Below are positions 26,029 through 36,049 of a DNA stretch of 64,000 nucleotides, piece after piece. Positions within the stretch are counted from its first letter, which is position 1. Each line of letters begins with the position of its first letter. The stretch lies in contig QKEL01000011.1 in assembly GCA_003252395.1 (NCBI GenBank), positions 186,001 to 250,000 of the forward strand, written 5' to 3'. Source of the DNA: Spirochaetales bacterium (lineage in GTDB: Bacteria > Spirochaetota > Spirochaetia > Treponematales > Treponemataceae). Both the position numbers and the translations under genes were made by a program. A model generated the notes under the pieces. That model was not told the DNA's origin. It did not search any database and saw nothing but the letters and a program-made list of their open reading frames with translations.

Positions 26029-28215
26029 ATGAAGCTCAAACAACGACTTGGAATCATCTTTGTGGCCATCGCTATCACCCCATATTTGACCGGCGTGCTG
26101 TACATCCTTACCAGTACCAGTGCCGCCATGAGGAAAAACGCCATTGGCTTTCTGTCTGAATACACCGGGCACGTCGGCTCGCAGCAGGGCGCCCTATTCA
26201 CTGAGTACACCGGCATGCTCACCGCCTTGCGCAATCTGCCGGATTTACGAACCCTAGACTGGGAGGCCACGCGGGAATACCTGACGGGATTCGCCGAAAG
26301 CCATGACCGCATCGGGGCCTTTATCGTCGCGAATACGGACGGCTCGTATTGGCGGACCGACGTAAACGGGAATCCCGCGAAAGGATGGAAGGTCACCAAC
26401 GATGACGAAGACCCCGAATCGCCCGTGATAACGATACTGGACCGCGATTATTTCAAGTATCTCGTCAGCGACAATGCCGCCGCCGAAAAGCGCACTATCG
26501 TGAGCCCGCCGCTCATCTCAAAGGCCACCGGAGAGCGGCTCTTCGTAATCGGCGCTACGCTCCTCGATCGCCAAGGCCGCGTACAGGGCATGATCGGCCT
26601 GACGATATCGGTAAACGAGCTTCTCGCCGACATTGACGCCACGATAGCGAGCGTGCCCGATTTCTTCGGGCCCCAGGCGATCGTCTCGATCGTATCCGAG
26701 CCGGACACCCTCATCTCGGCGGTCATGACGGACGAGCAATCCGGACAGTTTACCGAGATCGCGTTCGCGTCCTCCACGATTTTGAAAACCGACGTGCTAC
26801 CCGCGCACGTGAATCAGGGGTTGGCGGCAATCATCGCCGAAAACCGGCCGTACCTTTCGTTCGTCGGCAGGGAAGACCGCCAGTCGTACTATATCGCTGG
26901 ATTGGAAATTCCCGGTACGGACTTCTGGTTTACCATAACCGTGCCCGAAAAGAAGCTCTTTGCCTCCCAATGGCAAATCATTAACTCGGTCGTGGTGATT
27001 TCCCTACTGACCGCCGCGGCGGTGATCGTTCTGTCCCTGATCATCGGCGGAAGCATCGCTAAGCCCCTGCGCAATACAGCCAACACCCTCAAGGACATCG
27101 CCGAGGGTTCCGGCGACCTCACGTATCGACTCAAGCTGATAGGGAAAGACGAAACCACCGACGTGGGGCATTACTTCAACCGGTTCATCGAGACCCTCCA
27201 CGGCATGATTTCCAATATTAAGGCCCAATCGGAGCATATCGACGAGCTGTCGGGCAATCTTTCGGAGCGGGCCGGCTTTATCAAGGGCGACATAGAGACC
27301 ATAACGGCGAACGTTTCGGACCTCAACTTCCAAACGGAGGAACAGGGCGCGAGCGTGACCGAAACCTCTTCCACGATTCACCAGATCGCCAAGAATATCG
27401 AGAGCCTGACGAACCAGATCGAGGATCAGTCCGCCAGCGTGACCGAGTCGTCCGCGGCCATCCAGCAAATGGTTTCCAACATCAATTCCATCTCGAACAA
27501 CCTGGAAAAGGCGGGAAGCGGTTTCGAAAGCCTACTTACCGCCTCGACCAACGGGCGCGAATCCATGCAGAACGTCATTGACCTGGTCAAAAACGTGTCC
27601 GACCAATCGGAGCAACTCCTCGAAACCAACGAAATAATCGATACCATCGCGAGCCAGACCAATCTCCTGGCCATGAACGCGGCCATCGAGGCGGCCCACG
27701 CGGGCGACGCCGGAAAGGGCTTTTCGGTTGTTTCCGACGAGATACGGAAACTCGCGGAAAGCTCGTCGGAACAGTCAAAACTGATCGAGGGAGAGCTGAA
27801 GAAGGTCGTGACCACCATTACCACCATCGTGCGGGCCTCGGCCCAGGCCGACGAGGCCTTCGAGGAAGTGAACCGGCAGATTAAACAGGCGAACGGGCTG
27901 ATCCAGGAAATACGAATGTCCATGAAGGAGCAAAGCGAGGGAAGCCAGCAGGTACTCGAGGCCCTCGACGAGATCCAAAACATCACGGTGCAGATCAGGG
28001 ACGGTTCGCTGGAGATGAATCAGGGCGCGGCGATGATCCTCAAGGAAATGGCGCGGCTGGAAGAGATCTCGCTTAAGGTGCAGCACAGCACGAGGGATAT
28101 CGCGCGCTCCAGCGACGCGATCGGGCAATCGATCGAGGACATAATCCAGGTGACCGACAAGAATACCGCGGTTGTCGGGGAACTGAACAACCTCACGGGT
28201 CGCTTCAAGCTGTAA
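26029..28215 (+). CDS. Methyl-accepting chemotaxis protein with periplasmic sensor domain
   Basis: This 728-residue chemoreceptor has a first membrane segment at about residues 7-29 and a periplasmic domain of about 290 residues that looks like a dCache sensor ([38 protein letters not shown]). A second membrane segment (about 320-346), a HAMP region starting at [14 protein letters not shown] and a cytoplasmic coiled-coil signalling domain follow. The highly conserved hairpin is [20 protein letters not shown]. The ligand is unknown. The ATG lacks a ribosome-binding site and is preceded by TAAAAT at 26017-26022, suggesting a leaderless mRNA. Confidence 0.92.
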   Translation: MKLKQRLGIIFVAIAITPYLTGVLYILTSTSAAMRKNAIGFLSEYTGHVGSQQGALFTEYTGMLTALRNLPDLRTLDWEATREYLTGFAESHDRIGAFIVANTDGSYWRTDVNGNPAKGWKVTNDDEDPESPVITILDRDYFKYLVSDNAAAEKRTIVSPPLISKATGERLFVIGATLLDRQGRVQGMIGLTISVNELLADIDATIASVPDFFGPQAIVSIVSEPDTLISAVMTDEQSGQFTEIAFASSTILKTDVLPAHVNQGLAAIIAENRPYLSFVGREDRQSYYIAGLEIPGTDFWFTITVPEKKLFASQWQIINSVVVISLLTAAAVIVLSLIIGGSIAKPLRNTANTLKDIAEGSGDLTYRLKLIGKDETTDVGHYFNRFIETLHGMISNIKAQSEHIDELSGNLSERAGFIKGDIETITANVSDLNFQTEEQGASVTETSSTIHQIAKNIESLTNQIEDQSASVTESSAAIQQMVSNINSISNNLEKAGSGFESLLTASTNGRESMQNVIDLVKNVSDQSEQLLETNEIIDTIASQTNLLAMNAAIEAAHAGDAGKGFSVVSDEIRKLAESSSEQSKLIEGELKKVVTTITTIVRASAQADEAFEEVNRQIKQANGLIQEIRMSMKEQSEGSQQVLEALDEIQNITVQIRDGSLEMNQGAAMILKEMARLEEISLKVQHSTRDIARSSDAIGQSIEDIIQVTDKNTAVVGELNNLTGRFKL

Positions 28216-28227
28216 TGAATCCTTGCT

Positions 28228-28252
28228 AGGTCCCTATCGAGGATGGGGACCT
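28228..28252. terminator. Hairpin between convergent genes
   Basis: AGGTCCC at 28228-28234 pairs with GGGACCT at 28246-28252 in the 36-bp gap between the chemoreceptor and the permease gene. No T run is present, so its function as a terminator is uncertain. Confidence 0.4.
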
Positions 28253-29385
28253 CAGGGCGCTTGCGGGGATTCCTTCGGCGGTTCCACGGTCAAGGACTCT
28301 TCTTCCAGGGCGATGTCCACGATCGTGAAAAAGAGAATGATGATGAGCGGGCCCAAAACGATGCCGTTCAGCCCGAACGCCGAAATACCCCCCAAAATGG
28401 AGAAGAATATCAGGAGCGGATGAATTTTGATGCGGTCCTTCAGGAAAAGGGGGCGGAGAAAATTGTCAAGAAAGGAAATAAAGAAGGCGCAGAGGAGCAG
28501 GAATACCGCGGCGCCGACCGTGTTTCCCGTGACGATGAGGCTAAACCCGATGGGAACCCACACGAGGGCGGTTCCGACCATGGGGATGAACGAGGCGAAA
28601 AGGACCAGTACCGCGAACAGGAGGGCCCCGTTGATCCGGAATACGCTGAAAATGACGAAGGCGGCGGCGGCCTGGTAAAAAGCCACCAGGAAGAAGCCCA
28701 TGAAAAGATTGGTCGTTACTTCCCGAAATTTGTCGAGAAGCCGCTTCGTGCTCTTTTGCTCGATGGGGATGGCCGTTACCACGAGACGGGCGAGATAGGC
28801 GGCGTCGAGATAGAAGAAATACAGCGTGAAGGCGATGAAGGCGAGCGAGACCACGAAGGAACCGAGGTTTTTGGCAAGGTCCCGGGTAGTCGCGATGATG
28901 GTTGCCGAATACGAAGAAAGGAAGGTCATGACCTGGGCCTTGAAATCGAGCGTCGCCAGGTCGATGTAGTTAAGGGTCACTTCCTTGATCGTTTTTGCCA
29001 GGGTAAGTCCCAGGGGATTCGAGCGGAAAAAATCCGGATTCCCCTCAATATATGACATGGTTCCCTCGACGAATTCCTTTCCCTGGGCGACGAGCTGGAA
29101 TACGAGGAAGGTGAACACGCCTACCATGACGATCACGGTGCCGAGGGCGAAAATTCCGGCGAGCGCGTGGCGTTTTGCCTCATACAGCCGACTCCCCGGC
29201 TTCATGCGGCGCAAAATCAGGTTGTATAGAGGGCTTATGAGGACGTAGCTTATCGCCGCCCACAAAAGCACGCTCGCGTAGGGCAGGAAAAGCGTTCCCA
29301 CGAGAATGAGCATGATGGCCAGTAGGGCGATTAACGAGAGCGCCTGGATTTGTTTTCGCTGCATACCGGAACTATAGCCGTTCAT
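28252..29385 (-). CDS. AI-2E/PerM-family transporter
   Basis: The 377-residue membrane protein has about eight hydrophobic segments and the family signature near the C terminus (LDNFLRPLFLKDRIKIHPLLIFFSILGGI, then GLNGIVLGPLI). The family includes the autoinducer-2 exporter TqsA and PerM-like proteins of unknown cargo, so substrate cannot be assigned. The charged C-terminal tail ends PPKESPQAP. An internal ATG at 29364 (MQRKQ) is an alternative start. It converges with the chemoreceptor and diverges from the first GH94 gene. Confidence 0.85.
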   Translation of the reverse strand: MNGYSSGMQRKQIQALSLIALLAIMLILVGTLFLPYASVLLWAAISYVLISPLYNLILRRMKPGSRLYEAKRHALAGIFALGTVIVMVGVFTFLVFQLVAQGKEFVEGTMSYIEGNPDFFRSNPLGLTLAKTIKEVTLNYIDLATLDFKAQVMTFLSSYSATIIATTRDLAKNLGSFVVSLAFIAFTLYFFYLDAAYLARLVVTAIPIEQKSTKRLLDKFREVTTNLFMGFFLVAFYQAAAAFVIFSVFRINGALLFAVLVLFASFIPMVGTALVWVPIGFSLIVTGNTVGAAVFLLLCAFFISFLDNFLRPLFLKDRIKIHPLLIFFSILGGISAFGLNGIVLGPLIIILFFTIVDIALEEESLTVEPPKESPQAP

Positions 29386-29392
29386 ACAGCGC

Positions 29393-29421
29393 TTGCAAAG
29401 ACCCAGGGCCCGCGGTATAAT
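29393..29421 (+). promoter_or_regulatory. Sigma-70 promoter of the first GH94 gene
   Basis: TTGCAA at 29393-29398 and a perfect TATAAT at 29416-29421 are 17 bp apart. A leader of about 30 bases with AAGGAG at 29445-29450 leads to the ATG at 29457. No obvious palindrome is present. Confidence 0.7.
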
Positions 29422-29456
29422 AAGTTGATCTTAGAAACTAACCCAAGGAGACTATA

Positions 29457-31883
29457 ATGGAATACGGCTTTTTTGACGATTCCGAACGGGAATACGTAAT
29501 TACCAATCCCAAAACGCCGGTTAAATGGATAAACTACGTGGGCGCCCTCGCCTTTGGCGGCTTTATCGACCATACCGGCGGCTCCCAACTTTGCAAGGGC
29601 GACCCTGCCTTGAACCGCATCACGAAATATATACCCCAGCTTCCTTCCTCGGACTTCAAGGGCGAAACGGCCTATGTCCGCCTGCGCGCGCCGGGAACTC
29701 CCGCGGCGGACGCGGCGATCGTATCGCCGTACTGGCATCCCTGCATGGGAGCGTACGACCGGTTCGAGTGCCGCGTGGGCATGTATTATACCAAGTGGGT
29801 TACCGAGATCTCCGGCATGCGCTTTGAGGTTCTGGCCTTCATACCGCGGGGCGGCTCCGAGCTGATTCGTCGATATCGCATAACCAACCTGCGAAAGGAA
29901 CCGGTTCAGGCGGAACTCTTTCCCGTGGTCGAATGGAGCCATTTCGACGCGCTCAAGCAGCTGACAAACGCCGACTGGGTCCCCCAAACCATGCAGTCGC
30001 GGGCGGTAACGCTTCCCGGGGGCACGACGGCCATTGCCGCCGCCGCCTTCATGAAGAAAGATACCGCCATAAACGCGCTCGCGGCCAACGTTCCCGCCTC
30101 CGCCTGGGAAACGGACCGCAAGCGGTTCCTGGGCGAAAACGAGTACGGTACCTGGCGGGAGCCGCTTTCCCTGAAGGGAGAGAAGCTTTCTTCCCAGAAC
30201 GCGATGAGGGGAGACACCATCGCGGCCCTCCAGCTTCGGGCCGCTACCCTTGCGCCCGGGGCATCGACCGAAATCATCACCGTTCTCACCCAGGTCGACG
30301 GGGAGGCTTCCATCGCCCCGGCCGCCGCGCGGTACGCCGATTCGGCCGCGGTGGACAAGGCCTTTGCCGACCTCTCGGCCTACTGGGATTCCTACCTTTC
30401 GGTAATCCGGGTGGAAACGCCCGACGCGGCGTTCAACTCCATGCTGAACCTCCACAATCCCCGCCAGTGCTATACCACCAAGGCCTGGAGCCGCTACCTT
30501 TCCCTCTATCAGCTCGGCTACGGCTCGGACCGCGGCATCGGCTTCCGCGACTCCTCCCAAGACGTGCTGGGCGTCATTCCGCAAATACCCGACGAGGCCC
30601 GCGCCCTTATGGAAAAGCTGATCTCGGTGCAGAGCTCTGACGGTTCGGCCTACCATCAGTTCAATCCGCTCACCATGGTGGCCGGCCGTGGCGATTCCAT
30701 GGAGTACGAGGATAGGCCCCATTGGTATTCCGACGACCACCTGTGGATCATTCTCGCCGTCTCGTCCTACGTGAAGGAGACCGGCGACTACGCGTTCCTC
30801 GAAAAGCGGATACCCTTCTACGAAAAAGACAAGGCCGAAAGGCCCCTCGAGACGGGAACGGTCCTGGAGCACCTGTATCGCGGCATTGACTTCACGAAAA
30901 CCCATACGGGCGCCCACGGATTGCCCCTTCTCGGTTTCGCCGACTGGAACGATACGGTCAACCTGCCCACCGGCGCCGAAAGCCTCTTTACCGCCCATCT
31001 GTACGGCTGGGCCCTCAGGGAGCTCGCTGACCTCGCCGCCTGGCAGGGCGGCCGCGAAAAGACGAAGGAACTCTTGGACCTGTACGCCCAAATGGAAAAG
31101 GCCGTTCTCGATTCGGCCTGGGACGGGGACTGGTTCGTGCGCTATTTCAACGCCGACGGCACGCCCATCGGCTCGGCGAAGAACGAGTACGGCAAGCTGT
31201 GGCTTAACGGGCAGTCCTGGTCCGTGCTCTCGGGCTTTGGCGACGCCGACGGTAAGGGACGAAAGGCCATGGACGCGGTGGCGAAACACCTCGCCACGGA
31301 GAAGGGAATCAAGCTTTCCTGGCCCGGATACAACGGATACGACCGCGAAAAGGGCGGGGTTACCACGTATCCGCCCGGGGCGAAGGAAAACGGGGGCATA
31401 TTCCTCCACCCGAACCCCTGGGCCATCATCGCCGAAACCATGTTGGGCGACGGGGAGCGCGCCTTCGATTGGTACCGGAGGATCAACCCCGCGGCCAAGA
31501 ACGCGATCGCCGACGAATACGAATGCGAGCCCTACTGCTATGCCCAGAACATTCTCGCGGACGAGCACCCGAATTTCGGGCTCGGCCGCAATTCCTGGCT
31601 CTCCGGCACCGCCAGCTGGATGTATCAGGCGGGCGTGAAGTACATCCTGGGAATCAGGCCCGACCACGCCGGCCTGGTCGTGGATCCCTGCATTCCCAAA
31701 GCGTGGGGCGGCTTCACCGTAACGAGGAAATGCCGCGGCGCGGAATACCGTATCGCCGTAAAAAACCCGAAGAACGCGAGCAAGGGCGTCGCCTCGCTCG
31801 TCGTGGACGGTAAACCGGTAGAAGGGAACGTGATTCCCTGGTTTGATTCGGGCGTTCACGAAGTAATCGCCGTCCTCGGTTAA
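29457..31883 (+). CDS. GH94 disaccharide phosphorylase, specificity unassigned
   Basis: The 808-residue protein is a complete GH94 enzyme: N-terminal beta-sandwich (MEYGFFDDSEREYVI, KWINYVGAL), the (alpha/alpha)6 catalytic barrel with RGIGFRDSSQDVLGV, SAYHQFNPLT, SDDHLW, and GLPLLGFADWNDTVNLP carrying the family's general-acid aspartate. A C-terminal domain matches the end of cellobiose phosphorylases (GLVVDPCIPKAWGGF). These enzymes split beta-glucosides with phosphate to a sugar-1-phosphate. The acceptor-pocket region differs from the second GH94 gene here, so laminaribiose, chitobiose or another disaccharide is possible. No signal peptide, so cytoplasmic. Monocistronic with its own promoter and terminator. 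Confidence 0.88.
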   Translation: MEYGFFDDSEREYVITNPKTPVKWINYVGALAFGGFIDHTGGSQLCKGDPALNRITKYIPQLPSSDFKGETAYVRLRAPGTPAADAAIVSPYWHPCMGAYDRFECRVGMYYTKWVTEISGMRFEVLAFIPRGGSELIRRYRITNLRKEPVQAELFPVVEWSHFDALKQLTNADWVPQTMQSRAVTLPGGTTAIAAAAFMKKDTAINALAANVPASAWETDRKRFLGENEYGTWREPLSLKGEKLSSQNAMRGDTIAALQLRAATLAPGASTEIITVLTQVDGEASIAPAAARYADSAAVDKAFADLSAYWDSYLSVIRVETPDAAFNSMLNLHNPRQCYTTKAWSRYLSLYQLGYGSDRGIGFRDSSQDVLGVIPQIPDEARALMEKLISVQSSDGSAYHQFNPLTMVAGRGDSMEYEDRPHWYSDDHLWIILAVSSYVKETGDYAFLEKRIPFYEKDKAERPLETGTVLEHLYRGIDFTKTHTGAHGLPLLGFADWNDTVNLPTGAESLFTAHLYGWALRELADLAAWQGGREKTKELLDLYAQMEKAVLDSAWDGDWFVRYFNADGTPIGSAKNEYGKLWLNGQSWSVLSGFGDADGKGRKAMDAVAKHLATEKGIKLSWPGYNGYDREKGGVTTYPPGAKENGGIFLHPNPWAIIAETMLGDGERAFDWYRRINPAAKNAIADEYECEPYCYAQNILADEHPNFGLGRNSWLSGTASWMYQAGVKYILGIRPDHAGLVVDPCIPKAWGGFTVTRKCRGAEYRIAVKNPKNASKGVASLVVDGKPVEGNVIPWFDSGVHEVIAVLG

Positions 31884-31909
31884 GCCGAGCGCGGCGCAGC
31901 GCGGACAAA

Positions 31910-31948
31910 GGGGCGGCTCGCGGCCAATGGGCGGGCCGCCCCTTTTTT
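31910..31948 (+). terminator. Terminator after the first GH94 gene
   Basis: GGGGCGGC at 31910-31917 pairs with GCCGCCCC at 31935-31942 and is followed by six T's. On the other strand it would be followed only by TTT, so it acts mainly for the GH94 gene. Confidence 0.85.
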
Positions 31949-31955
31949 ATTACCG

Positions 31956-33470
31956 CTATTTTAAGCCCATAATCTCGTAGCCGGACCAACGCGCGCCCGC
32001 GTCGGCTTCGGCCCCGACGGCCGGGGAATTCCCGCACCGCTCCGCTGCCCGGGTTCGGTACCACCGGCACGCGCCGTCCGCGGGATAGGACTCGCAAAGG
32101 GCCCCGAAAGCCTCCAAGGCGGCGAAGAAATCGCCGGAGACGTAGGCGCCCAGCGCCTTCATGAAGGCCGCCAGGAAAGGATCCTCGGCGGGTACCGTCC
32201 CGGGCGCGATCAGGCTCCTCGCCTCCAAAACGGCGGTGGGGGTGTCCTTTCCCTTCAGGAGGAATTTCCCTAAGTCCCGGTAGACGGCGACCGTATCCCC
32301 GGCGCGACGGACCGTGTTCCCCGAGACCAATACCCGCGTGCCCAATATCTTGCACAGTCCCTCGATCCGCGAGGCCGTATTTACCGTATTCCCGATAACC
32401 GTGTATTCCCTTCTTTCCGCGGAGCCTATCTTTCCGGCCAAGGCGGGACCGCTTTCGATCCCGATCCCGAAGGAAAAAGAAATCGCCCCCGTACCGGGAA
32501 TGCCCCGCTTGATACGGTCCTGAATGCGAAGGGCGGCGCGGATCGCGCGCCGGGCATGGTCCGCGTCCGGGATCGGGGCCCCGAAAACGGCCATAAAGCC
32601 GTCGCCCGTAAATTTATTGATAAACCCGTTTTCCTCGCGTATCGTGAGCTCGCACGCGGAAAACACGGCATTCAGGAAGGATACGGTCTCGTCCGGGCCC
32701 TGCCGCTCGGCGAGACCGGTAAAATCGCGTATATCGAAAAAAAGAACGCTTACGTCCAGGGTTTCCCCGGCTTTTTCCCCGTGCAAAAGATGGTCGCGAA
32801 CCCTCGGGTCCACGCTCTTGCCGAATTCGTCGCTGAGCTGGTCCTTTTCCCGAATGGCGAGCACGTTTCGGTCCGCGGAGGCGATAAAGCTCACGATGTC
32901 ACCGAGGAAAACGCGGGAGCGGCTTTCCAACGGTTCGCTTGATACCACGGTCATGGCGCCCCGAAAACGTTCCTCGGACACGAAGGGAAGGCTGAAGAGG
33001 TAACCCTCCGCGGACGGCAATCCCAATAACGGAAGCCACGCGTCCGAAACGCCGCCCGAGTAGGGTTCCGCGAGCAGGGGCAGAACCGGACGGGCCACGC
33101 GATCCGGCACCGACCAGTTGGTACTCTCGTCCGTTACCGTCCGTTCCACCCGTTCAAGGCTCCCGTCGGACTTGAGCAATAGGATATAAATCCGGCATCC
33201 GGGCCAATAATCGGATAAGACGAGAATAATCTGCGACAGAAGCTGGTCCCGTTGGAAGGATGACGAAATGATGGAGCTAATGCGGGTAAAAATCTGGATT
33301 TGCCTCGAGTTCTCGCGGGACATGGAAGCGATTCTCGACTCGAGCGCCGCGTTTCGCCTCGATAGGTCACGGAACCGGCGGAGCTGAACGGGCAACGCGA
33401 CGGCCGCGAGAATGCCTACCGCGCCAAGGGCAAGAATTGCGGGGAAATACGGGGATACGTTACTGAACAT
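31956..33470 (-). CDS. Class III adenylate/guanylate cyclase with GAF-like domain
   Basis: The 504-residue protein has an N-terminal membrane anchor (about 9-27), a coiled stretch, a GAF-like region (about 60-205) and a class III cyclase domain (about 235-400). The metal aspartates lie in LFFDIRDFTG, the Lys of the base-recognition pair in INKFTGDGF, and the partner in EYTVIGNTVNTASR is threonine. Lys with Thr is the pattern of class IIIb adenylate cyclases, so cAMP is the more likely product. The C-terminal 100 residues resemble a TPR pair. It is divergent from an AraC-type gene with only 48 bp between them. Confidence 0.85.
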   Translation of the reverse strand: MFSNVSPYFPAILALGAVGILAAVALPVQLRRFRDLSRRNAALESRIASMSRENSRQIQIFTRISSIISSSFQRDQLLSQIILVLSDYWPGCRIYILLLKSDGSLERVERTVTDESTNWSVPDRVARPVLPLLAEPYSGGVSDAWLPLLGLPSAEGYLFSLPFVSEERFRGAMTVVSSEPLESRSRVFLGDIVSFIASADRNVLAIREKDQLSDEFGKSVDPRVRDHLLHGEKAGETLDVSVLFFDIRDFTGLAERQGPDETVSFLNAVFSACELTIREENGFINKFTGDGFMAVFGAPIPDADHARRAIRAALRIQDRIKRGIPGTGAISFSFGIGIESGPALAGKIGSAERREYTVIGNTVNTASRIEGLCKILGTRVLVSGNTVRRAGDTVAVYRDLGKFLLKGKDTPTAVLEARSLIAPGTVPAEDPFLAAFMKALGAYVSGDFFAALEAFGALCESYPADGACRWYRTRAAERCGNSPAVGAEADAGARWSGYEIMGLK

Positions 33471-33518
33471 GCGAGTCTCCTATCGACGGCGCGACCGTAC
33501 GGGAGTATTATACTTGAT

Positions 33519-34421
33519 ATGGAGAAGTTGCAGACCATCGGAAAGAAAATTTACAAGGACGCCGCCCTTGAAATTTACCACACCAACGACGTGTACCTCC
33601 TTGACGGGTCCCAGCCGGAATTATACCAGCTCCTCTATATCGACGAGGGAAGCGTCATGATCGGCAGCGGAGAGGGAGAGCGGTCCCTGTTCGCGCCCCT
33701 CGTCCTTTGCGTGAATTACCTGGAACGGATATCCCCGGTCGAACTCAACAAGGCCAGGGGCTTCGGCGTTTTCTTTAAGCCGGAAGTCATCAATCACGCC
33801 TTGCGGGGCGTTGACCCCTTCTCGGATCCCCCCGGGGGCTTTTCCGCGGAGCGGGTTCTCTTAACGCCCTTTCTGCGTTCCGGCAAGGGGAATCCCTATT
33901 GCCTGCCCGTAACGGGCCCCATTCGCGACCGGCTGATCCGCATGTCGGCCAATATGGAAAATCAGCTCGTCAATCAACCCGACGCCTTCTGGCCCTGCCG
34001 GGGGCGTTCGTTCTTTATCGAGATTCTCATGCTCATGCAATCCCTAACCGTACTGGAAACCGAGGTGCGCGGAGAGCGGCTGCCCGAACAGGAACGGATT
34101 TACCCGATCCTCAGGGAAATGCACCTGCGGTACCCCGAAAGCGAGTACCGCGCGCCCCAGGTGCCGAGTCCCGCGGCGATCAACCGGCTTTCGCTCCATT
34201 TCGCCTTCCGCAGGGGCGTCGGCAAAACGCCCGGGGCCTACCTGCGCTCATTGCGCTGTTCAGTGGCGGCCAACCTCCTGAAAGACACGATGCTGGAAGT
34301 CAAGGATATCGCGCGCCGGTGCGGCTACGACAATATCGCCCAATTCGGCGGCCACTTCCGCAAGGAATTCGGCACCGAGCCCCTTTCATGGCGGGCTCAG
34401 TACCCCGATCCCTACGGCTGA
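33519..34421 (+). CDS. AraC-family transcriptional regulator
   Basis: This 300-residue regulator has an N-terminal cupin-like sensing part (about 20-160) and a C-terminal double HTH (about 195-295, ending VKDIARRCGYDNIAQFGGHFRKEFGTEPLSWR). The second HTH is the canonical AraC/XylS signature; the first is less regular. Targets are unknown; nearby candidates are the cyclase and the glycosylation operon. TATACT at 33509-33514 ends only 4 bases before the ATG, and a GGGAG lies too far upstream, so the mRNA may be leaderless. Its 3' end overlaps the convergent GT39 gene by 10 bp. Confidence 0.85.
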   Translation: MEKLQTIGKKIYKDAALEIYHTNDVYLLDGSQPELYQLLYIDEGSVMIGSGEGERSLFAPLVLCVNYLERISPVELNKARGFGVFFKPEVINHALRGVDPFSDPPGGFSAERVLLTPFLRSGKGNPYCLPVTGPIRDRLIRMSANMENQLVNQPDAFWPCRGRSFFIEILMLMQSLTVLETEVRGERLPEQERIYPILREMHLRYPESEYRAPQVPSPAAINRLSLHFAFRRGVGKTPGAYLRSLRCSVAANLLKDTMLEVKDIARRCGYDNIAQFGGHFRKEFGTEPLSWRAQYPDPYG

Positions 34422-36049
34422 TCCCGTTCCACGGCGTAAACGTTGAAAAAGCCGTAATACCCGATTTTCCCCTCTTTCGGTTGCAGGCGGAACAAGTCGT
34501 CCACCAGGGCGACGGCTTTTCCCGACGGGGCCGTTGCCGCGATCTTTCTGAGCTCGGCGGAAACGTCGGCCATGGGGCGCCCGTACGCGACGAAAACCTG
34601 CCTGCCGGGCTTCAGGTTTATGTAGGCGAGCATGTTCTTCCATGAGCCGTCCTGGGTCGTCATGACGATGAGGGGCTCGCTTCCCGCCATGTACGCGGGG
34701 GCGTTGTCCTGCGCGTAATCCTCGTGAAAGGCCATCGCCGAGCCGGGGAGAACCGAGTGGGCCAGGGCGAGAAGGCCCGTCGCAGCGAGTACCACCATCG
34801 CGGATTTTCCCGGAACGTAGCGCTTCACCAGGCCGGCGAAGGCCAGGGCGTAGAGGGGAAAAAACGCGCCGATATAGCGGGCGGTCAGGTACGGGGCCGA
34901 GACGGGAATGATAGTCAGCGTGAAAACGGTCACGGCGATCGCCATGGAGACCGGCGCCGAAACCCGCGCCGCCGCCTTTTTTCCCCCGGTAGCGGCTTCG
35001 CCCCCCGCCGCCTTCCGCGCGTTTATCGCGCCCGCGATTCCCGCGACGATCGCGGCAAGGACCGCGGCAGGCGAAACGAGATTCCTGAATACCATTCCCA
35101 AAAAGACCGCCACGTTGCCCGCCTTCGCGAGCAGGGGCGTCTTCGCGATATTTTCCATGCTCTGCGTCGCCCGGTAGGAGCCGGTCAAATGAAGGGCCAT
35201 TTGGGGAAACGCGCGATAGGCGAGATACAGGCCCGCGACCGTGGCCAAAAGCCCCCACAGCAGGGTGGGGAACCGAAGCCTCCGCGCCAGAACGAAGGTA
35301 GCCGCCAGGGCCGCCGGGGCGAGGAAGAACAGGAAGTAATACTGGGTCAACAAGCCGAGAAGGGAGGCCGCGAACAATCCGGCGATCCCCAGGCCCAACG
35401 CAAGGCCCCGTTTCGGGCCGGCGCCCGGCGGATCGATCGCGACCGCGGCGCTCGCGACCCATAAAAGGCAGGTAAATTGCAGCAGTTCGTACATGCGAAG
35501 GAACGCCGACAGCGACGCGGACACGGCTGAAAACGCGAACGGGGCTATCGCCAGGGCCGCCCACCCCCAGCCGCCCAAGGCCCTGCGGGCGATAAAGGCG
35601 GCGAGGAGGAGGGATAGGGCGAACAAAAGCGCGTTCAGTCCGTATCCCGCCAAAGCGAAATTATTCGCGCCGACGAGCTTTCTCGCGAAGGCGAGGGCCC
35701 AGTAGTACAGCGGGGGATGAACGTCCATGCCGGTAGATTTCGCGATCGCGCCGTACGGCGTTTTGGGCGAAACGGCCAACGACGCCGAAAAGATCCGGCT
35801 GAAAAGCTCCCCGCTGTCGATCCAGCGGCCCAACGGGGCGGGTTCCTTCCCGGGATCCCACGTGCCGTTGGAAATCGCCGCGGAAAAACCCTCGTCCACG
35901 TGAAAATCGGCCTTCGTGAGCGCGTAATAGCCCCGCAGGCCGAGCCCGACCGCGAGTATCGCCGCCACCGCGAGCAGGCCGAGCCCGGCGCGGGAACGCC
36001 CGCCCCGGAAAGACGCGGCGATAGTCGATTCGTTATTCTTCTCGTTCAC
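34412..36049 (-). CDS. GT39/ArnT-like membrane glycosyltransferase
   Basis: The 545-residue integral membrane protein has about ten to twelve hydrophobic segments. The acidic motif FHVDEGFS after the first segment is typical of GT-C transferases of the PMT/ArnT group, which move a sugar from a polyprenyl phosphate carrier to a periplasmic acceptor. The last 130 residues form a soluble domain (PLIVMTTQDGSW). It follows the GT2 gene with an ATGA overlap in the operon gtrA-GT2-GT39. This is the layout of a three-gene Gtr-type system, in which this protein would be the acceptor-specific transferase. Confidence 0.8.
   Translation of the reverse strand: MNEKNNESTIAASFRGGRSRAGLGLLAVAAILAVGLGLRGYYALTKADFHVDEGFSAAISNGTWDPGKEPAPLGRWIDSGELFSRIFSASLAVSPKTPYGAIAKSTGMDVHPPLYYWALAFARKLVGANNFALAGYGLNALLFALSLLLAAFIARRALGGWGWAALAIAPFAFSAVSASLSAFLRMYELLQFTCLLWVASAAVAIDPPGAGPKRGLALGLGIAGLFAASLLGLLTQYYFLFFLAPAALAATFVLARRLRFPTLLWGLLATVAGLYLAYRAFPQMALHLTGSYRATQSMENIAKTPLLAKAGNVAVFLGMVFRNLVSPAAVLAAIVAGIAGAINARKAAGGEAATGGKKAAARVSAPVSMAIAVTVFTLTIIPVSAPYLTARYIGAFFPLYALAFAGLVKRYVPGKSAMVVLAATGLLALAHSVLPGSAMAFHEDYAQDNAPAYMAGSEPLIVMTTQDGSWKNMLAYINLKPGRQVFVAYGRPMADVSAELRKIAATAPSGKAVALVDDLFRLQPKEGKIGYYGFFNVYAVERDQP

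Noticed and set aside
29382..31859. 825-residue open frame antisense to the first GH94 gene
   Set aside because: Low-complexity Gly/Arg/Val product with no motif; the plus-strand frame is a full GH94 enzyme with promoter, ribosome-binding site and terminator.
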